Shown here: piece after piece, positions 48,587-57,633 of the stretch
How the letters are laid out: each line of letters starts with the position of its first letter
How positions within the stretch are numbered: position 1 is the stretch's first letter
Assembly (NCBI RefSeq): GCF_035510375.1
Contig: NZ_DATKHG010000032.1
DNA: 64,000 nucleotides
Reading direction: 5' to 3' (one strand)
DNA from: Paenibacillus_I sp035510375
GTDB lineage: Bacteria; Bacillota; Bacilli; Paenibacillales; Paenibacillaceae
Made by a program: the position numbers and the translations under genes
Notes under the pieces: generated by a model
What the model was told of the DNA's origin: nothing
What the model saw: the letters and a program-made list of their open reading frames with translations, nothing else
The model's database searches: none

Positions 48587-49168
48587 TCAAATAAGCGTGC
48601 CGGAGTTGTTGCCGCCGATGCCGCTGACGCCCGTATTCGTACCGGCTGCGCCCGTCGCGCCTGCGGTTGTGCCCGCCGTGGCCGTAGTGCCCATCGTGCC
48701 GGCTCCGGTTAATCCGCCGGTTCCGTTTGTTTGGAACATCGTCGACGTTCCGGGGTTTGCTCCGCCTTTGATCATCGATTGAAGCTTGTCCACCACTTTC
48801 GGGGCGGAGTCGATCATCCGTTCCCACAGATGCGTCGAATTATCCAGCGAGACGATTTTGACGCCGTGCGAGCCGACGACAAGAAACGCGATCGGCGTAA
48901 TCGATACGCCGCCGCCGCTGCCGCCGCCGAAAGGCAGTGAAACCGAGGCGTTATGCTCTTCAATCACCGCGCTCGTTCCCGAGCTGCCGTCGAAGCGGAT
49001 ATCGCTGCCGCCGGCCACAAAGCCGAAACCGACCTTCGAGATCGGCATGATGACGCTGCCGTCCGGCGTTTGTACCGGATCGCCGACGATCGTATTGACG
49101 TCAACCATCTCTTTTATGCTTTCCATTGCCGTTTCCATCAGCCCTTGAATCGGGTGTTCATTCATCAT
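48587..49168 (-). CDS. ytfJ: Spore protein YtfJ (GerW family)
   Basis: YtfJ/GerW proteins are small forespore proteins needed for germination in some sporeformers. The 193-residue protein has MNEHPIQGLMETAMESIKEMVDVNTIVG, VIMPISKVGFGFVAGG near 38 and GGGVSITPIAFLVV near 88, diagnostic of the family. The C-terminal 50 residues are a Gly/Thr/Ala-rich tail. It follows ytfI, as in B. subtilis though at a different locus. Confidence 0.9.
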   Translation of the reverse strand: MMNEHPIQGLMETAMESIKEMVDVNTIVGDPVQTPDGSVIMPISKVGFGFVAGGSDIRFDGSSGTSAVIEEHNASVSLPFGGGSGGGVSITPIAFLVVGSHGVKIVSLDNSTHLWERMIDSAPKVVDKLQSMIKGGANPGTSTMFQTNGTGGLTGAGTMGTTATAGTTAGATGAAGTNTGVSGIGGNNSGTLI

Positions 49169-49237
49169 GTCGTTTCGGCCTCCTGTATGATCGTAATTCT
49201 GCGCTTTTAGCTTGCCCAGCCAGCAAAATGTTATGCT

Positions 49238-49939
49238 TTAGGCGCTTCGCGGCTGCATGTCTTTCAATAGACGGAACCAGCCGGTCACCCCTCCCTTCTC
49301 TTTGCCGGCATGAATCAGCAGCCTGATCCCCATGGCAGCGACCGCGGACACACGAATTCGGGCTCTGTAATGCAGTTCGGTCGAGAACGCCGTCGCGTTA
49401 AACAACGGAATGACCTCCAGTTGAGGCGATGCTTGCAGCCGGACAAGCTGCGACAGCACCCCGAGCACGGACGTCTTGACGGACCATGCCAACCCGGTCG
49501 TCATGGCGGTCGACACGGCATCCCCCGTTCCGACGGTCGTTGTCCAGCGCCATTCCTTCATCCGGATACTGCAAAGCATCCGCTTAACGACGTCGGACAG
49601 ATCTCGGGTGAAACGCAGCATGTCGCGCGTCTTTTCGAAAAGTTTCTTGGCGGCTTGGGCATCCACCGATTCCGCGGCGGACGAAGCCAGCTTCTCGCCG
49701 AGCGTATTTCCGCTCCGTTCCGACTGCAGCTTAACGCTCGTCCCCTGAAAGCGGGCGAAGGGGATGACGAGGCGGTACCTTATAATGCCCCAAAGGACCG
49801 TTACGTCGAGCTGCATGTAATCGTCCCGGCCTTTACGGCTTACGTGGCCCGTCAGTGAGATGTCGGATAGGGCGACAGCCAAAAGCAGCAAAAAAAAGAG
49901 ACCTGCGGCCGTCCACCCGAATAGCACGCCTCCAAGCAC
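49238..49939 (-). CDS. YtfI-like protein (DUF2953)
   Basis: The 233-residue protein has an N-terminal membrane helix (AAGLFFLLLLAVALSDI) and a soluble part with helices and the segment WRWTTTVGTGDAVSTAMTTGL near 130, typical of DUF2953. It pairs with ytfJ as in the B. subtilis ytfI-ytfJ operon, suggesting a role in spores, function unknown. The start is GTG after GGGGTGA. A CATACTA at 49975-49981 on the minus strand may be a weak sporulation promoter -10, but no -35 was convincing. Confidence 0.8.
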   Translation of the reverse strand: MLGGVLFGWTAAGLFFLLLLAVALSDISLTGHVSRKGRDDYMQLDVTVLWGIIRYRLVIPFARFQGTSVKLQSERSGNTLGEKLASSAAESVDAQAAKKLFEKTRDMLRFTRDLSDVVKRMLCSIRMKEWRWTTTVGTGDAVSTAMTTGLAWSVKTSVLGVLSQLVRLQASPQLEVIPLFNATAFSTELHYRARIRVSAVAAMGIRLLIHAGKEKGGVTGWFRLLKDMQPRSA

Positions 49940-50059
49940 GGCTGTTCACCCCGCTTTCCTGAAGTTGACGCTATTAGTATGGCTTGGCGCACAAATCTCA
50001 TGCGAACGAATTTAACGTACGGATGCCTTAACCATTATCACGGATAGGAAGATTGCCGA

Positions 50060-50662
50060 CTAATCCTTGTATTCGTCGAGCGTAATCTGCACTCTGTCCA
50101 GCTTCTCGAACAGCATCTGGGTCTGCTCCTCCAGCAGCGCCTGCTCGTCCACGGACGACGGCTCGGGCAGCGCTTCGAGACCGGCAAGCCCGAAATAATC
50201 GAGGAACGATTTTGTCGTACCGTACAGAATCGGCCGGCCGATCGCCTCCGCGCGCCCGACCTCCTCGATCAGATCCTTGTTCACCAGCGAGTGCAGCGCG
50301 CGTTCGCTTTTCACGCCGCGAATTTCCTCGATCTCGACGCGTGTGATCGGCTGCCGGTAAGCGACGATAGCGAGCGTCTCAAGCGCGGCCTGCGACAGGC
50401 TTTGCCGTCCCGGCGAATACGCCATCCGCTCGAAATAGACCGCGTGCTCGGGCGCCGTCGTGAACCGGTAGGCTCCGGCCACCTCCGCGATGCGGATGCC
50501 GCGCCCGCCGGCCGCCATCTCGCTTCGCATTTCCTCGACCGCATCTTTGACAAGACCCGGGTCGGTCTCCGTAATTTCGGCGAGCTGTTTGACGCCGATC
50601 CCCTCGTCCCCCGCCATGAACAGCAGGCCTTCAATAATCGACTTCAAGCTCGGAAAGTCCAC
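50060..50662 (-). CDS. scpB: Condensin subunit ScpB
   Basis: ScpB is a kleisin-associated winged-helix subunit of the SMC condensin. The 200-residue protein has two winged-helix units, with QSLSQAALETLAIVAYRQPITR near 85 and GRPILYGTTKSFLDYFGL near 142, diagnostic of the family. It starts with GTG inside scpA (32-nt overlap) and ends with an acidic tail. Confidence 0.95.
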   Translation of the reverse strand: MDFPSLKSIIEGLLFMAGDEGIGVKQLAEITETDPGLVKDAVEEMRSEMAAGGRGIRIAEVAGAYRFTTAPEHAVYFERMAYSPGRQSLSQAALETLAIVAYRQPITRVEIEEIRGVKSERALHSLVNKDLIEEVGRAEAIGRPILYGTTKSFLDYFGLAGLEALPEPSSVDEQALLEEQTQMLFEKLDRVQITLDEYKD

Positions 50663-51413
50663 CTTCTAACGCGTCCCCTTTCCAATGGATGACGATATCG
50701 TCAAACAACCGGTGTTGAAAGCATTGGATCTGCTTCATCTTCATCAGCTCGAGAATCGCAAGAAACGTGACGACGATCTCCTGCCTGTCCATCTCCTGCC
50801 GAATCAGCTTTGAGAAGCGGACCATCTCATTGTCCTTGAGCAAATCGACGATATCCCGAATCCGGTCCTTGACCGAAATTTCGTCGCGCTTGACCGTTGA
50901 CACGATGTTGCGGCGGGCCGCCTTGCGAAGAGCCTTCTGGAACGCCGCGATCAGATCGTTCACATGGAGTCCCTTCACCGGATTGGCGGGCACGGAAGGC
51001 ATGAACCGCGTCAAATCCTCCGGTTCCTTGGTGAACACCAGCCCCCGCTCCGTCTCAAGGCCCCGCAGCTGCTCGGCAATGAGCTTGAATTTGCGGTATT
51101 CGACCAGCTTCTGAATAAGCTCGTCCCGCGGGTCAAGCCCGTCGTCGCCCCATTCATCCGTCAGGTCATCCTCGATGACCGGCGGCTTGGGCAGCAGCTG
51201 CTTGCTCTTCATCGCCAGCAGCGTGGCGGCCATCACGAGAAATTCGCTCGTCAATTCCAGCTCGAGCTCCTGCATCGCGCCCAGATAGGCCATGTATTGG
51301 TCGGTTATTTCACTGACGGAAATGTCGTGGATGTCGATTTCAGCCTTATCGATGAGATGCAGCAGCAAATCCAGCGGACCTTCGAACGTTTCCAGCTTGT
51401 AATGCACCGTCAC
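50631..51413 (-). CDS. scpA: Condensin kleisin subunit ScpA
   Basis: ScpA bridges the SMC ATPase heads with ScpB during chromosome segregation. The 260-residue protein starts with YKLETFEGPLDLLLHLIDKAEIDIHDI and has SEFLVMAATLLAMKSKQLLP near 58, typical. It precedes scpB and follows ribH, the common order. Confidence 0.96.
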   Translation of the reverse strand: MTVHYKLETFEGPLDLLLHLIDKAEIDIHDISVSEITDQYMAYLGAMQELELELTSEFLVMAATLLAMKSKQLLPKPPVIEDDLTDEWGDDGLDPRDELIQKLVEYRKFKLIAEQLRGLETERGLVFTKEPEDLTRFMPSVPANPVKGLHVNDLIAAFQKALRKAARRNIVSTVKRDEISVKDRIRDIVDLLKDNEMVRFSKLIRQEMDRQEIVVTFLAILELMKMKQIQCFQHRLFDDIVIHWKGDALEGGLSELEVDY

Positions 51414-51440
51414 GCAAACTTCCTCCCAGAATTTCTCGTT

Positions 51441-51911
51441 TTAGCCTTTGAGCGCGCTTGTCAGGTTCGCCATCTCGATGGCGGATACGGCCGCTTCCCA
51501 GCCTTTGTTGCCGGCTTTCGTCCCGGCCCGCTCGACCGCCTGCTCGATCGAATCCGTCGTAAGCACGCCGAAAATCGTCGGCACGCCCGTCTTCAATGCG
51601 ATCGCCGCCACGCCCTTCGCCGCTTCATTGCAAACATAATCGAAGTGCGGCGTCGACCCGCGAATGACCGCGCCGAGCGTAACGACCGCGTCGTATTTGC
51701 CGCTCTCCGCCATTTTCTGGGCGATGAACGGAATCTCGAAAGCGCCGGGAACCCAGGCGATCTCCACCTCGTCCTCGCCCGCGCCGTGACGCTTGAACGC
51801 GTCGAGCGCGCCGCTCAGCAGCTTGCCGGTAATAAACTCGTTGAACCGTCCGACGACGACCCCGTATTTCAAGCCTTGCGATACCAAATTGCCTTCGTAT
51901 ATTTTCGCCAT
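51441..51911 (-). CDS. ribH: 6,7-dimethyl-8-ribityllumazine synthase
   Basis: RibH condenses the pyrimidinedione with dihydroxybutanone phosphate to lumazine, the penultimate riboflavin step. The 156-residue protein has GRFNEFIT near 24, WVPGAFEIP near 57 and GSTPHFDYVC near 84 with the catalytic histidine. It is the last gene of ribD-E-BA-H under the FMN riboswitch. Confidence 0.97.
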   Translation of the reverse strand: MAKIYEGNLVSQGLKYGVVVGRFNEFITGKLLSGALDAFKRHGAGEDEVEIAWVPGAFEIPFIAQKMAESGKYDAVVTLGAVIRGSTPHFDYVCNEAAKGVAAIALKTGVPTIFGVLTTDSIEQAVERAGTKAGNKGWEAAVSAIEMANLTSALKG

Positions 51912-51943
51912 GTTTATCTCATCCTTTATATCGGTTTGTAGGT

Positions 51944-53158
51944 TTAGTCGTTGAAATCGAGCAAATGGCCGAGCTTCGACTGCTTGGTGTGCAAATAATC
52001 CGCGTTATCCTCGTTCTCCTGCATTTGCAGCGGCACCCGCTCGACAACCTCGATGCCGTAGCCTTCAAGCCCTTTGATCTTGCGCGGGTTGTTCGTCAAC
52101 AGCCGCATCTTGCGCACGCCGATATCCTTCAAAATCTGGGCGCCGATGCCGTAATCGCGCAGGTCGGGCTTGAACCCCAATTGAATATTCGCGTCAACCG
52201 TGTCGAATCCCTGCTCCTGAAGGGCGTAAGCCTTCAGCTTGTTGATCAGGCCGATGCCGCGCCCTTCCTGGCGCATGTACAGCAGCACGCCGTTGCCGGC
52301 CTCGTCGATCTGCCGCAGCGCGGCGTCAAGCTGCGGCCCGCAGTCGCAGCGGTGCGAGTGAAACACGTCGCCGGTCAGGCATTCGGAGTGGACACGAACC
52401 AGCGTCGGCGTCTTCTCGTCGATCTGTCCTTTCACGAGCGCCACATGCTCCTTGCCGTCCACCACATTCGTATAAGCCACCGCCCGGAACACGCCGTAGT
52501 CCGTCGGCATCTTGACGTCGACCGCCCGCTCGACGAGCTTTTCCTTTTCATTCCGGTAGCGGATCAAATCCTGGATCGTGATCAGCTTCAAACCGTGTTT
52601 CTCGCGGAATTTCATCAGATCCGGCAGGCGGGCCATCGTCCCGTCCTCGTTGATCACCTCGCAAATGACGGCCGCCGGGTAGGAGCCGCACATCCGGGCC
52701 AGATCGACGGCCGCTTCGGTGTGGCCCGCCCTGCGCAGCACGCCGCCTCTTTTGGCGATCAGCGGGAAAATATGGCCGGGGCGCCGAAAATCGGACGGCC
52801 CCGTCTTCGGATCGATCATCGCCTTCACGGTCTGCGAACGCTCATAGGCGGAAATGCCGGTCGTCGTCGAGACGTGGTCGACCGACACCGTAAACGCGGT
52901 GCCGTGATAATCCGTATTGTGATTCACCATCGGCGGCAGGTCCAGCTGTTCGGCGCGCTCCGGCGTGATCGGCACGCACACCAGGCCGCGCGCTTCGGTG
53001 ATCATGAAATTGATCACCTCGGGGGTCGCCTTGTCGGCAAGCGCGATCAGATCGCCCTCGTTCTCCCGGTCCTCGTCGTCCACAACGATGACCGGCTTGC
53101 CGAGAATCAGATCGTAGATTGCGTCTTCGATCGCATCGAAATTTTCCGTCGGTTTCAT
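51944..53158 (-). CDS. ribBA: Bifunctional DHBP synthase / GTP cyclohydrolase II
   Basis: The two domains make the two riboflavin precursors, 3,4-dihydroxy-2-butanone 4-phosphate and the aminopyrimidine from GTP. The 404-residue protein has the RibB active-site loop DDEDRENEGDLI near 26 and RRAGHTEAAVDL near 142, then the GCH2 zinc site CLTGDVFHSHRCDCG near 258 and RQEGRGIGL near 295. Fits the B. subtilis RibA (bifunctional) type. Confidence 0.97.
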   Translation of the reverse strand: MKPTENFDAIEDAIYDLILGKPVIVVDDEDRENEGDLIALADKATPEVINFMITEARGLVCVPITPERAEQLDLPPMVNHNTDYHGTAFTVSVDHVSTTTGISAYERSQTVKAMIDPKTGPSDFRRPGHIFPLIAKRGGVLRRAGHTEAAVDLARMCGSYPAAVICEVINEDGTMARLPDLMKFREKHGLKLITIQDLIRYRNEKEKLVERAVDVKMPTDYGVFRAVAYTNVVDGKEHVALVKGQIDEKTPTLVRVHSECLTGDVFHSHRCDCGPQLDAALRQIDEAGNGVLLYMRQEGRGIGLINKLKAYALQEQGFDTVDANIQLGFKPDLRDYGIGAQILKDIGVRKMRLLTNNPRKIKGLEGYGIEVVERVPLQMQENEDNADYLHTKQSKLGHLLDFND

Positions 53159-53193
53159 TCGTTCTCCCTCCCAATTCTTGTCTATGTCGGTGA

Positions 53194-53862
53194 TTACATG
53201 AATCCGTTATCCGTCAACAAAGCGGCGGTCAACCCGCCCCGCCCTGCGGCATTGTCATCGTCCGTCCGTGGCCCGCAGCGGAGCAGGTGCTCCACATATT
53301 TGCCCAAAATATCGCACTCGACGTTGACCGACGCGCCCGCCTGCTTGTACTGCAGCGCCGTCTCCCGCAGCGTATGCGGGATGATCGACACCCCGAACGT
53401 TTCGCCGTCGGTGCGGGCGACCGTCAGGCTGACGCCGTCGATCGTAACGGAGCCGTGCGGCACGATATAACGCATGAACGCCGGATCGGCCAGCCGGAAA
53501 TCGAACCGGACGGCGTTCTCCTCCCGCTTGCGCGACACGATGTCCGCGGTGCCGTCCGCGTGTCCCTGCACGATATGGCCGCCGAACCGCCCGCCCGCCG
53601 CCATCGCGCGCTCCAGATTGACCGGATCGCCCGGCTTCAGATCCTTCAGATTGGAGTGGCGGAACGTTTGCGGCGTCACATCCATTGTGAACGACTGACG
53701 GTCGAACGACGTGACCGTCAGGCAGACGCCGTTAATCGCGATGCTGTCGCCAAGCTTCACGCCGGCAAGCACGAGCGAAGCTTCAACGTCCAGCACCAGG
53801 GCTTCGCCCTGCCGCCCGACACGGCGCAGCTTGCCGACTTCCTCTACCAGTCCCGTAAACAT
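53194..53862 (-). CDS. ribE: Riboflavin synthase alpha subunit
   Basis: RibE dismutates two lumazines to riboflavin. The 222-residue protein has two homologous halves and begins MFTGLVEEVG; the first barrel has SIAINGVCLTV near 40 and GGHIVQGHADG near 95, the second VTIDGVSLTVAR near 140 and SIIPHTLRET. It lies between ribD and ribBA. Confidence 0.96.
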   Translation of the reverse strand: MFTGLVEEVGKLRRVGRQGEALVLDVEASLVLAGVKLGDSIAINGVCLTVTSFDRQSFTMDVTPQTFRHSNLKDLKPGDPVNLERAMAAGGRFGGHIVQGHADGTADIVSRKREENAVRFDFRLADPAFMRYIVPHGSVTIDGVSLTVARTDGETFGVSIIPHTLRETALQYKQAGASVNVECDILGKYVEHLLRCGPRTDDDNAAGRGGLTAALLTDNGFM

Positions 53863-53915
53863 ATCGGTTCATCTCCTCCCTTGCGGCCGCCCAAGCACGC
53901 CGCCGGCGCCCGCCT

Positions 53916-55022
53916 TCAGCCGCCATATACCGGATAGCCGGCAATGCAGATGTCTTCGCCGTAAGTTTCCACGGTCACCCGGTCGAGGCGGACGGCGTCC
54001 GCCATCCGCGCAAAGCCTCCGAAATCGAACAGGCCGGGTGCTTCCGGTCCGCCGATGATCTTGGCGGCATAGAACAGAACGGCTTTGTCGATGAGGCCCG
54101 CCTCCAGCATGGCACCGTTCAAGCGTCCGCCTCCCTCGAGCAAGACGGACGAAATTTCCCGTTCGCCCAGCCGGCGCATGGCCAGCTTCAAATCGATGCG
54201 CTCGCCGCTTCCGCACGCCAGCACTTGGACGCCGGCCGCTTCCAGCGCTTGGATGCGTTCCGGATCGGCGCTTTCCGTCGTCAGCACAATGGTCGGCGCC
54301 AATCCGTCGCTGAGCAGCCTGGCCGTGAGCGGGAGCCGCAGCTTCGCGTCCGTTACGATTCGGACCGGATCGATGCCGGGCACGGGCAGCCTCGTCGTCA
54401 AGGACGGATCGTCCGCCAGCACCGTGCCCGCGCCGACCATGATCGCTTGATGCGTGTGCCTCAGCGCATGGACGGCCGCCCGCGCCGCTTCCCCCGTCAC
54501 CCAGCGGCTGTTGCCCGTCTTGGACGCGATGCGGCCGTCCAGCGTCGAGGCGGTTTTCAAGGTCACGAACGGCAGGCCTGTCGTAATATATTTCTCGAAC
54601 GCCTCATTCAGCTTGCGGGATTCCGCCTCCAGCACGCCCGACGTCACCTCGATGCCGTGCGCCCTAAGCTTCGCAATCCCTCTCCCGGAAACCTGCGGAT
54701 TCGGATCGGTCGCCGCGACGACGACGCGCGCGGCCCGCGCGGCCGCGATCCGGTCCGCGCAGGGCGGCGTTTTTCCGTAATGGCTGCAAGGCTCGAGCGT
54801 CACATACACGGTCGACCCTTCCGCCTCTTCTCCCGCCATGTTCAGCGCATGCACCTCGGCATGGCCGGTGCCCCGCTTCAGGTGGCTGCCCACCCCGACG
54901 ATCCGGCCGTCCTTGACGATGACGCAGCCGACTACCGGATTGATGCCGGTCTGGCCCGACGCCTTGGAGGCAAGCTCCACGGCAAGCCGCATATAGTACT
55001 CATCGTTAATCGGTTCGATCAA
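53916..55022 (-). CDS. ribD: Bifunctional riboflavin deaminase/reductase RibD
   Basis: RibD deaminates and reduces the pyrimidine intermediate. The 368-residue protein (start TTG at 55022) has the cytidine-deaminase zinc motifs GHAEVHAL near 60 and EPCSHYGKTPPC near 84, then the reductase domain with SLDGRIA near 168 and EGGGRLNGAML near 305. The frame extends farther upstream through the riboswitch, which is not coding. TTG at 55031 is an alternative start. Confidence 0.95.
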   Translation of the reverse strand: MIEPINDEYYMRLAVELASKASGQTGINPVVGCVIVKDGRIVGVGSHLKRGTGHAEVHALNMAGEEAEGSTVYVTLEPCSHYGKTPPCADRIAAARAARVVVAATDPNPQVSGRGIAKLRAHGIEVTSGVLEAESRKLNEAFEKYITTGLPFVTLKTASTLDGRIASKTGNSRWVTGEAARAAVHALRHTHQAIMVGAGTVLADDPSLTTRLPVPGIDPVRIVTDAKLRLPLTARLLSDGLAPTIVLTTESADPERIQALEAAGVQVLACGSGERIDLKLAMRRLGEREISSVLLEGGGRLNGAMLEAGLIDKAVLFYAAKIIGGPEAPGLFDFGGFARMADAVRLDRVTVETYGEDICIAGYPVYGG

Positions 55023-55029
55023 AGCAAAC

Positions 55030-55060
55030 AACCCCCGTGGGAATGCTTCCCTCGGGGGCC
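55030..55060 (-). terminator. Terminator / sequestering hairpin of the FMN riboswitch
   Basis: On the minus strand CCCCCG + GGGAA pairs with TTCCC + CGGGGG, followed by TTGTTTGCTTTG. The downstream arm holds the GGGGG that would be the ribD ribosome-binding site, so the hairpin could stop both transcription and translation. Confidence 0.7.
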
Positions 55061-55171
55061 GGAACGAGAATATGGAACGGATGGCTTCGGCAACTCGAAA
55101 CAAGCCTGCATGCCTTTGTGAAAAAAAGAACAAAGACAGCGAGCGTCGCCCATTTTGCCGGCCGGACCGTT

Positions 55172-55366
55172 TCCTTCTCCCATCCAGACTATACTGTCGG
55201 TCCCGGAATTGCACCGGGTCCACCGTTTCCGCCGCGCATGACCGTCAAGCGATGCCTGCTTCGGACAAAACCGGGTCACGGACTGACGCGCTGCGGGAAA
55301 TCGGCTTTACGCCGCCGCATTGCGATCACCGCCGGTAGGGAATTTCACCCAACCCCGAAGGAAAGA
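55172..55366 (-). promoter_or_regulatory. FMN riboswitch (RFN element)
   Basis: The minus strand from 55366 contains the conserved RFN 5' arm (CTTCGGGGTTGGGTGAAATTC, here split for length: CTTCGGGG, TGGGTGAAATTCCC, ACCGGCGGTGAT) and ends near 55172 with CAGTATAGTCTGGATGGGAG, as in the class. It folds into the six-stem FMN aptamer and controls the riboflavin operon. The variable P6-side loop is about 40 nt longer than minimal. Confidence 0.96.
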
Positions 55367-55561
55367 CAACCATTTATTTAATTTCCGCCGATGCTTGTTT
55401 CGTTCATTCGCCCGCGGTCAATGCTTTATCGCAAATCCGCGCTGCGATTGATTTGAATAGTATCACCGCAAAATGAAAAAAGCAAGGATTTTCATTCTTC
55501 CTGCTCCGCTATTTTGTCATATCGGATCGGATTGTGAAACCTTCATCGGCGTACAATCGTC

Positions 55562-55597
55562 AAAAAGCCGGATTCCCGCTAGTGTCGGGAATCCGGC
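55562..55597 (-). terminator. Intrinsic terminator after ppiB
   Basis: GCCGGATTCCCG and CGGGAATCCGGC form a 12-bp perfect stem with a 7-nt loop, followed by TTTTTG on the minus strand, 24 nt past the ppiB stop. Confidence 0.92.
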
Positions 55598-55620
55598 GAT
55601 TATTCGTCCGGAAGACGCCG

Positions 55621-56052
55621 TTATACTTCGACGACTTCCACTTTCTCCATCACTTCGCGGCCTTGGAACGCGTCTACATGCTCCATGCCTTTGACGACTT
55701 TGCCGAACACCGTATGCTGGCCGTCCAGGTGCGGCTGCGGCTGGTAGCAAATATAAAATTGGCTGCCTCCCGTATTGCGGCCGGCATGGGCCATCGCCAG
55801 CGTGCCGCGCTCGTGCTTGTTCGGGTTGATTTCACAGTTGATCGTGTACCCCGGACCGCCGGTGCCGGTGCCTTTCGGGCACCCGCCCTGCGCGACGAAG
55901 CCCGGAATGACGCGGTGGTAGTTCAGACCGTTATAGAAGCCCTCGTTCGCCAGCTTCTCGAAATTGGCTACCGTATTGGGCGCGTCCTTCTCGAACAAAT
56001 CGATTACGATTTCCGCGCCGTTCTGCATTTTGATTTTCGCTTGCTTTGCCAT
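55621..56052 (-). CDS. ppiB: Peptidyl-prolyl cis-trans isomerase B (cyclophilin)
   Basis: PpiB catalyses proline isomerisation during protein folding. The 143-residue protein has the cyclophilin motifs NTVANFEKLANEGFYNGL, FHRVIPGFVAQGG-like YHRVIPGFVAQGG near 46, and GSQFYICYQPQPHLDGQHTV near 94. It has no signal peptide, so it is cytoplasmic. It lies between lysA and the rib operon, as in B. subtilis. Confidence 0.95.
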   Translation of the reverse strand: MAKQAKIKMQNGAEIVIDLFEKDAPNTVANFEKLANEGFYNGLNYHRVIPGFVAQGGCPKGTGTGGPGYTINCEINPNKHERGTLAMAHAGRNTGGSQFYICYQPQPHLDGQHTVFGKVVKGMEHVDAFQGREVMEKVEVVEV

Positions 56053-56128
56053 GTAGGGCGATTCAACTCCTTGCCGTTTTTACCCATGATACTATAAACC
56101 CTGCCGAAGCGCAAAAAGGCGCCCGAAG

Positions 56129-56162
56129 CAAAAGGACGAAGGAGCGCTGAGCCCCTTCGTCC
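56129..56162 (-). terminator. Intrinsic terminator after lysA
   Basis: GGACGAAGG and CCTTCGTCC pair around an 11-nt loop, followed by TTTTGC on the minus strand, 14 nt past lysA. Confidence 0.85.
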
Positions 56163-56176
56163 CGTTATCGACTCGC

Positions 56177-57508
56177 TTACTTTGCGGCGCCGGACTTCAG
56201 CAGTCTGGCGGGAATGACGTCGTTGACGACGATGTCGTCTAGCGACTCGCGCTTAACGGCGAGAGACGCTTCGCCGTCCTTCACGAATACGACGGCCGGA
56301 CGGCGGATCCGGTTGTAGTTGCTTGCCATGGCGTAGTTGTAGGCGCCCGTGCAGAACACAGCGAGCAGGTCGCCCGTCCGCACCTTCGGCAGTTCCAGAT
56401 CCCAGATCAGCATGTCGCCGCTCTCGCAGCACTTGCCGGCGATCGAAACGCTCTCTTCCTTCGGATCGTTGGCGCGGTTGGCCAGAATCGCCTCGTATTT
56501 CGAATCGTACAGCGCGGGACGCGGATTGTCCGTCATGCCGCCGTCAACGGCGACATATTTGCGCACGCCCGGAATGTCCTTGCTTGTCCCGACGGTGTAC
56601 AGGGTGGTGCCGGCATCGCCGACCATGCTGCGGCCCGGCTCGACCCAAATCTCGGGCAGCGGAAACTTCGCTTCGGTGAAATGGGCAATGATCGCATCGG
56701 TGATCGCTTTGACGTAGGTCGCGATCGGCAGCGGCGCATCCGCTTCGGTATAGCGGATGCCGAACCCGCCGCCCAGGTTGATGACCTGGAAGGTCAGGCC
56801 GAGCTCGTCCCGGACTTGCACCGCGAACGCCGCCACTCTGTCCACCGCCATGCGGAAGCCTTCGACCTCGAAAATCTGCGAGCCGATATGCGAATGCACG
56901 CCCAGCACGTTGAGGTTCGCGAGCGCAATCGCCTGCTTGATGCCCTCGTACGCCGCGCCGTTGCCGAGATCGAAGCCGAATTTGGAATCCGTCTGGCCGG
57001 TCGAAATGAATTCGTGCGTGTGCGCCTCGACGCCCGGGGTGATCCGGAGCAGCACGTTAACCTTTATGCCTTTGTCCCCGGCGAGCGCGTTCAGCAGGTG
57101 CAGCTCAACGAAGTTGTCCACGACAAAGCAGCCGATGTCGGCGTCGAGCGCCATGTTGATTTCGTCCGGCGTCTTGTTGTTGCCGTGGAAATGAATGCGC
57201 TGCGACGGAAAGCCGGCTTTCAGCGCAGTGTAAAGCTCGCCGTCGGAAACGACGTCAAGCGACAGATTCTCCTGCTCGGCGATGGCGCACATCGCCATGA
57301 CGCTGAACGCCTTGCTGGCGTAAGCGACCTGGAATTTCAGGCCGGAAGCGCGGAACGCCTCCACATATTCGCGGGCGCGCTGGCGGACAAGCGCCTCGTC
57401 CACAATATAAAGCGGCGTGCCGAATTCCGCCGCCAGACCGGACACGTCGCAGCCGCCGATCTCGAGATGACCTTTGGCGTTGATTTTGCTGGTACCATGT
57501 AAGTACAT
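56177..57508 (-). CDS. lysA: Diaminopimelate decarboxylase
   Basis: LysA makes lysine from meso-diaminopimelate with PLP. The 443-residue protein has FQVAYASKAFSV near 60 (PLP lysine), GVHSHIGSQIFEV near 205 and GKCCESGDML near 355. AGAGGGG lies 7 nt before the ATG. It lies downstream of spoVAF, as in B. subtilis, but has its own candidate promoter region. Confidence 0.97.
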   Translation of the reverse strand: MYLHGTSKINAKGHLEIGGCDVSGLAAEFGTPLYIVDEALVRQRAREYVEAFRASGLKFQVAYASKAFSVMAMCAIAEQENLSLDVVSDGELYTALKAGFPSQRIHFHGNNKTPDEINMALDADIGCFVVDNFVELHLLNALAGDKGIKVNVLLRITPGVEAHTHEFISTGQTDSKFGFDLGNGAAYEGIKQAIALANLNVLGVHSHIGSQIFEVEGFRMAVDRVAAFAVQVRDELGLTFQVINLGGGFGIRYTEADAPLPIATYVKAITDAIIAHFTEAKFPLPEIWVEPGRSMVGDAGTTLYTVGTSKDIPGVRKYVAVDGGMTDNPRPALYDSKYEAILANRANDPKEESVSIAGKCCESGDMLIWDLELPKVRTGDLLAVFCTGAYNYAMASNYNRIRRPAVVFVKDGEASLAVKRESLDDIVVNDVIPARLLKSGAAK

Positions 57509-57553
57509 CGATTTACCCCTCTGCTTTCCTGGAAAAAGTCCAAATGGATTTGC

Positions 57554-57621
57554 ATCATTTGTACTTCAGTATACCTCATAGAGGGGAGAGGAGAAATGGA
57601 TAAATTCGCAAATCATTTGTA
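57554..57621. repeat. Two TACAAATGAT repeats flanking the lysA promoter region (candidate operator)
   Basis: On the minus strand TACAAATGAT occurs at 57612-57621 and again at 57554-57563, 58 bp apart. Each copy is part of a small CAAAT/ATTTG palindrome (GCAAATCATTTG at the upstream one). They flank a possible promoter (TTTCTC, 17 nt, TATACT at 57568-57596). The spacing and symmetry suggest a regulator binding site for lysA, not identified. Confidence 0.5.
57568..57596 (-). promoter_or_regulatory. Weak candidate promoter of lysA
   Basis: TTTCTC (57591-57596), 17 nt and TATACT (57568-57573) on the minus strand. The -35 is poor; the -10 is good. It lies between the two TACAAATGAT repeats and 60 nt before lysA. 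Confidence 0.35.
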
Positions 57622-57633
57622 TTTGCGCGCAGT

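Noticed and set aside
49975..50004. Sigma-G promoter before ytfI
   Set aside because: A perfect CATACTA is present, but no acceptable -35 at 17-18 nt was found, so it is mentioned only under ytfI.
55060..55223. Upstream extension of ribD
   Set aside because: It translates the FMN riboswitch and its hairpin, which are non-coding.
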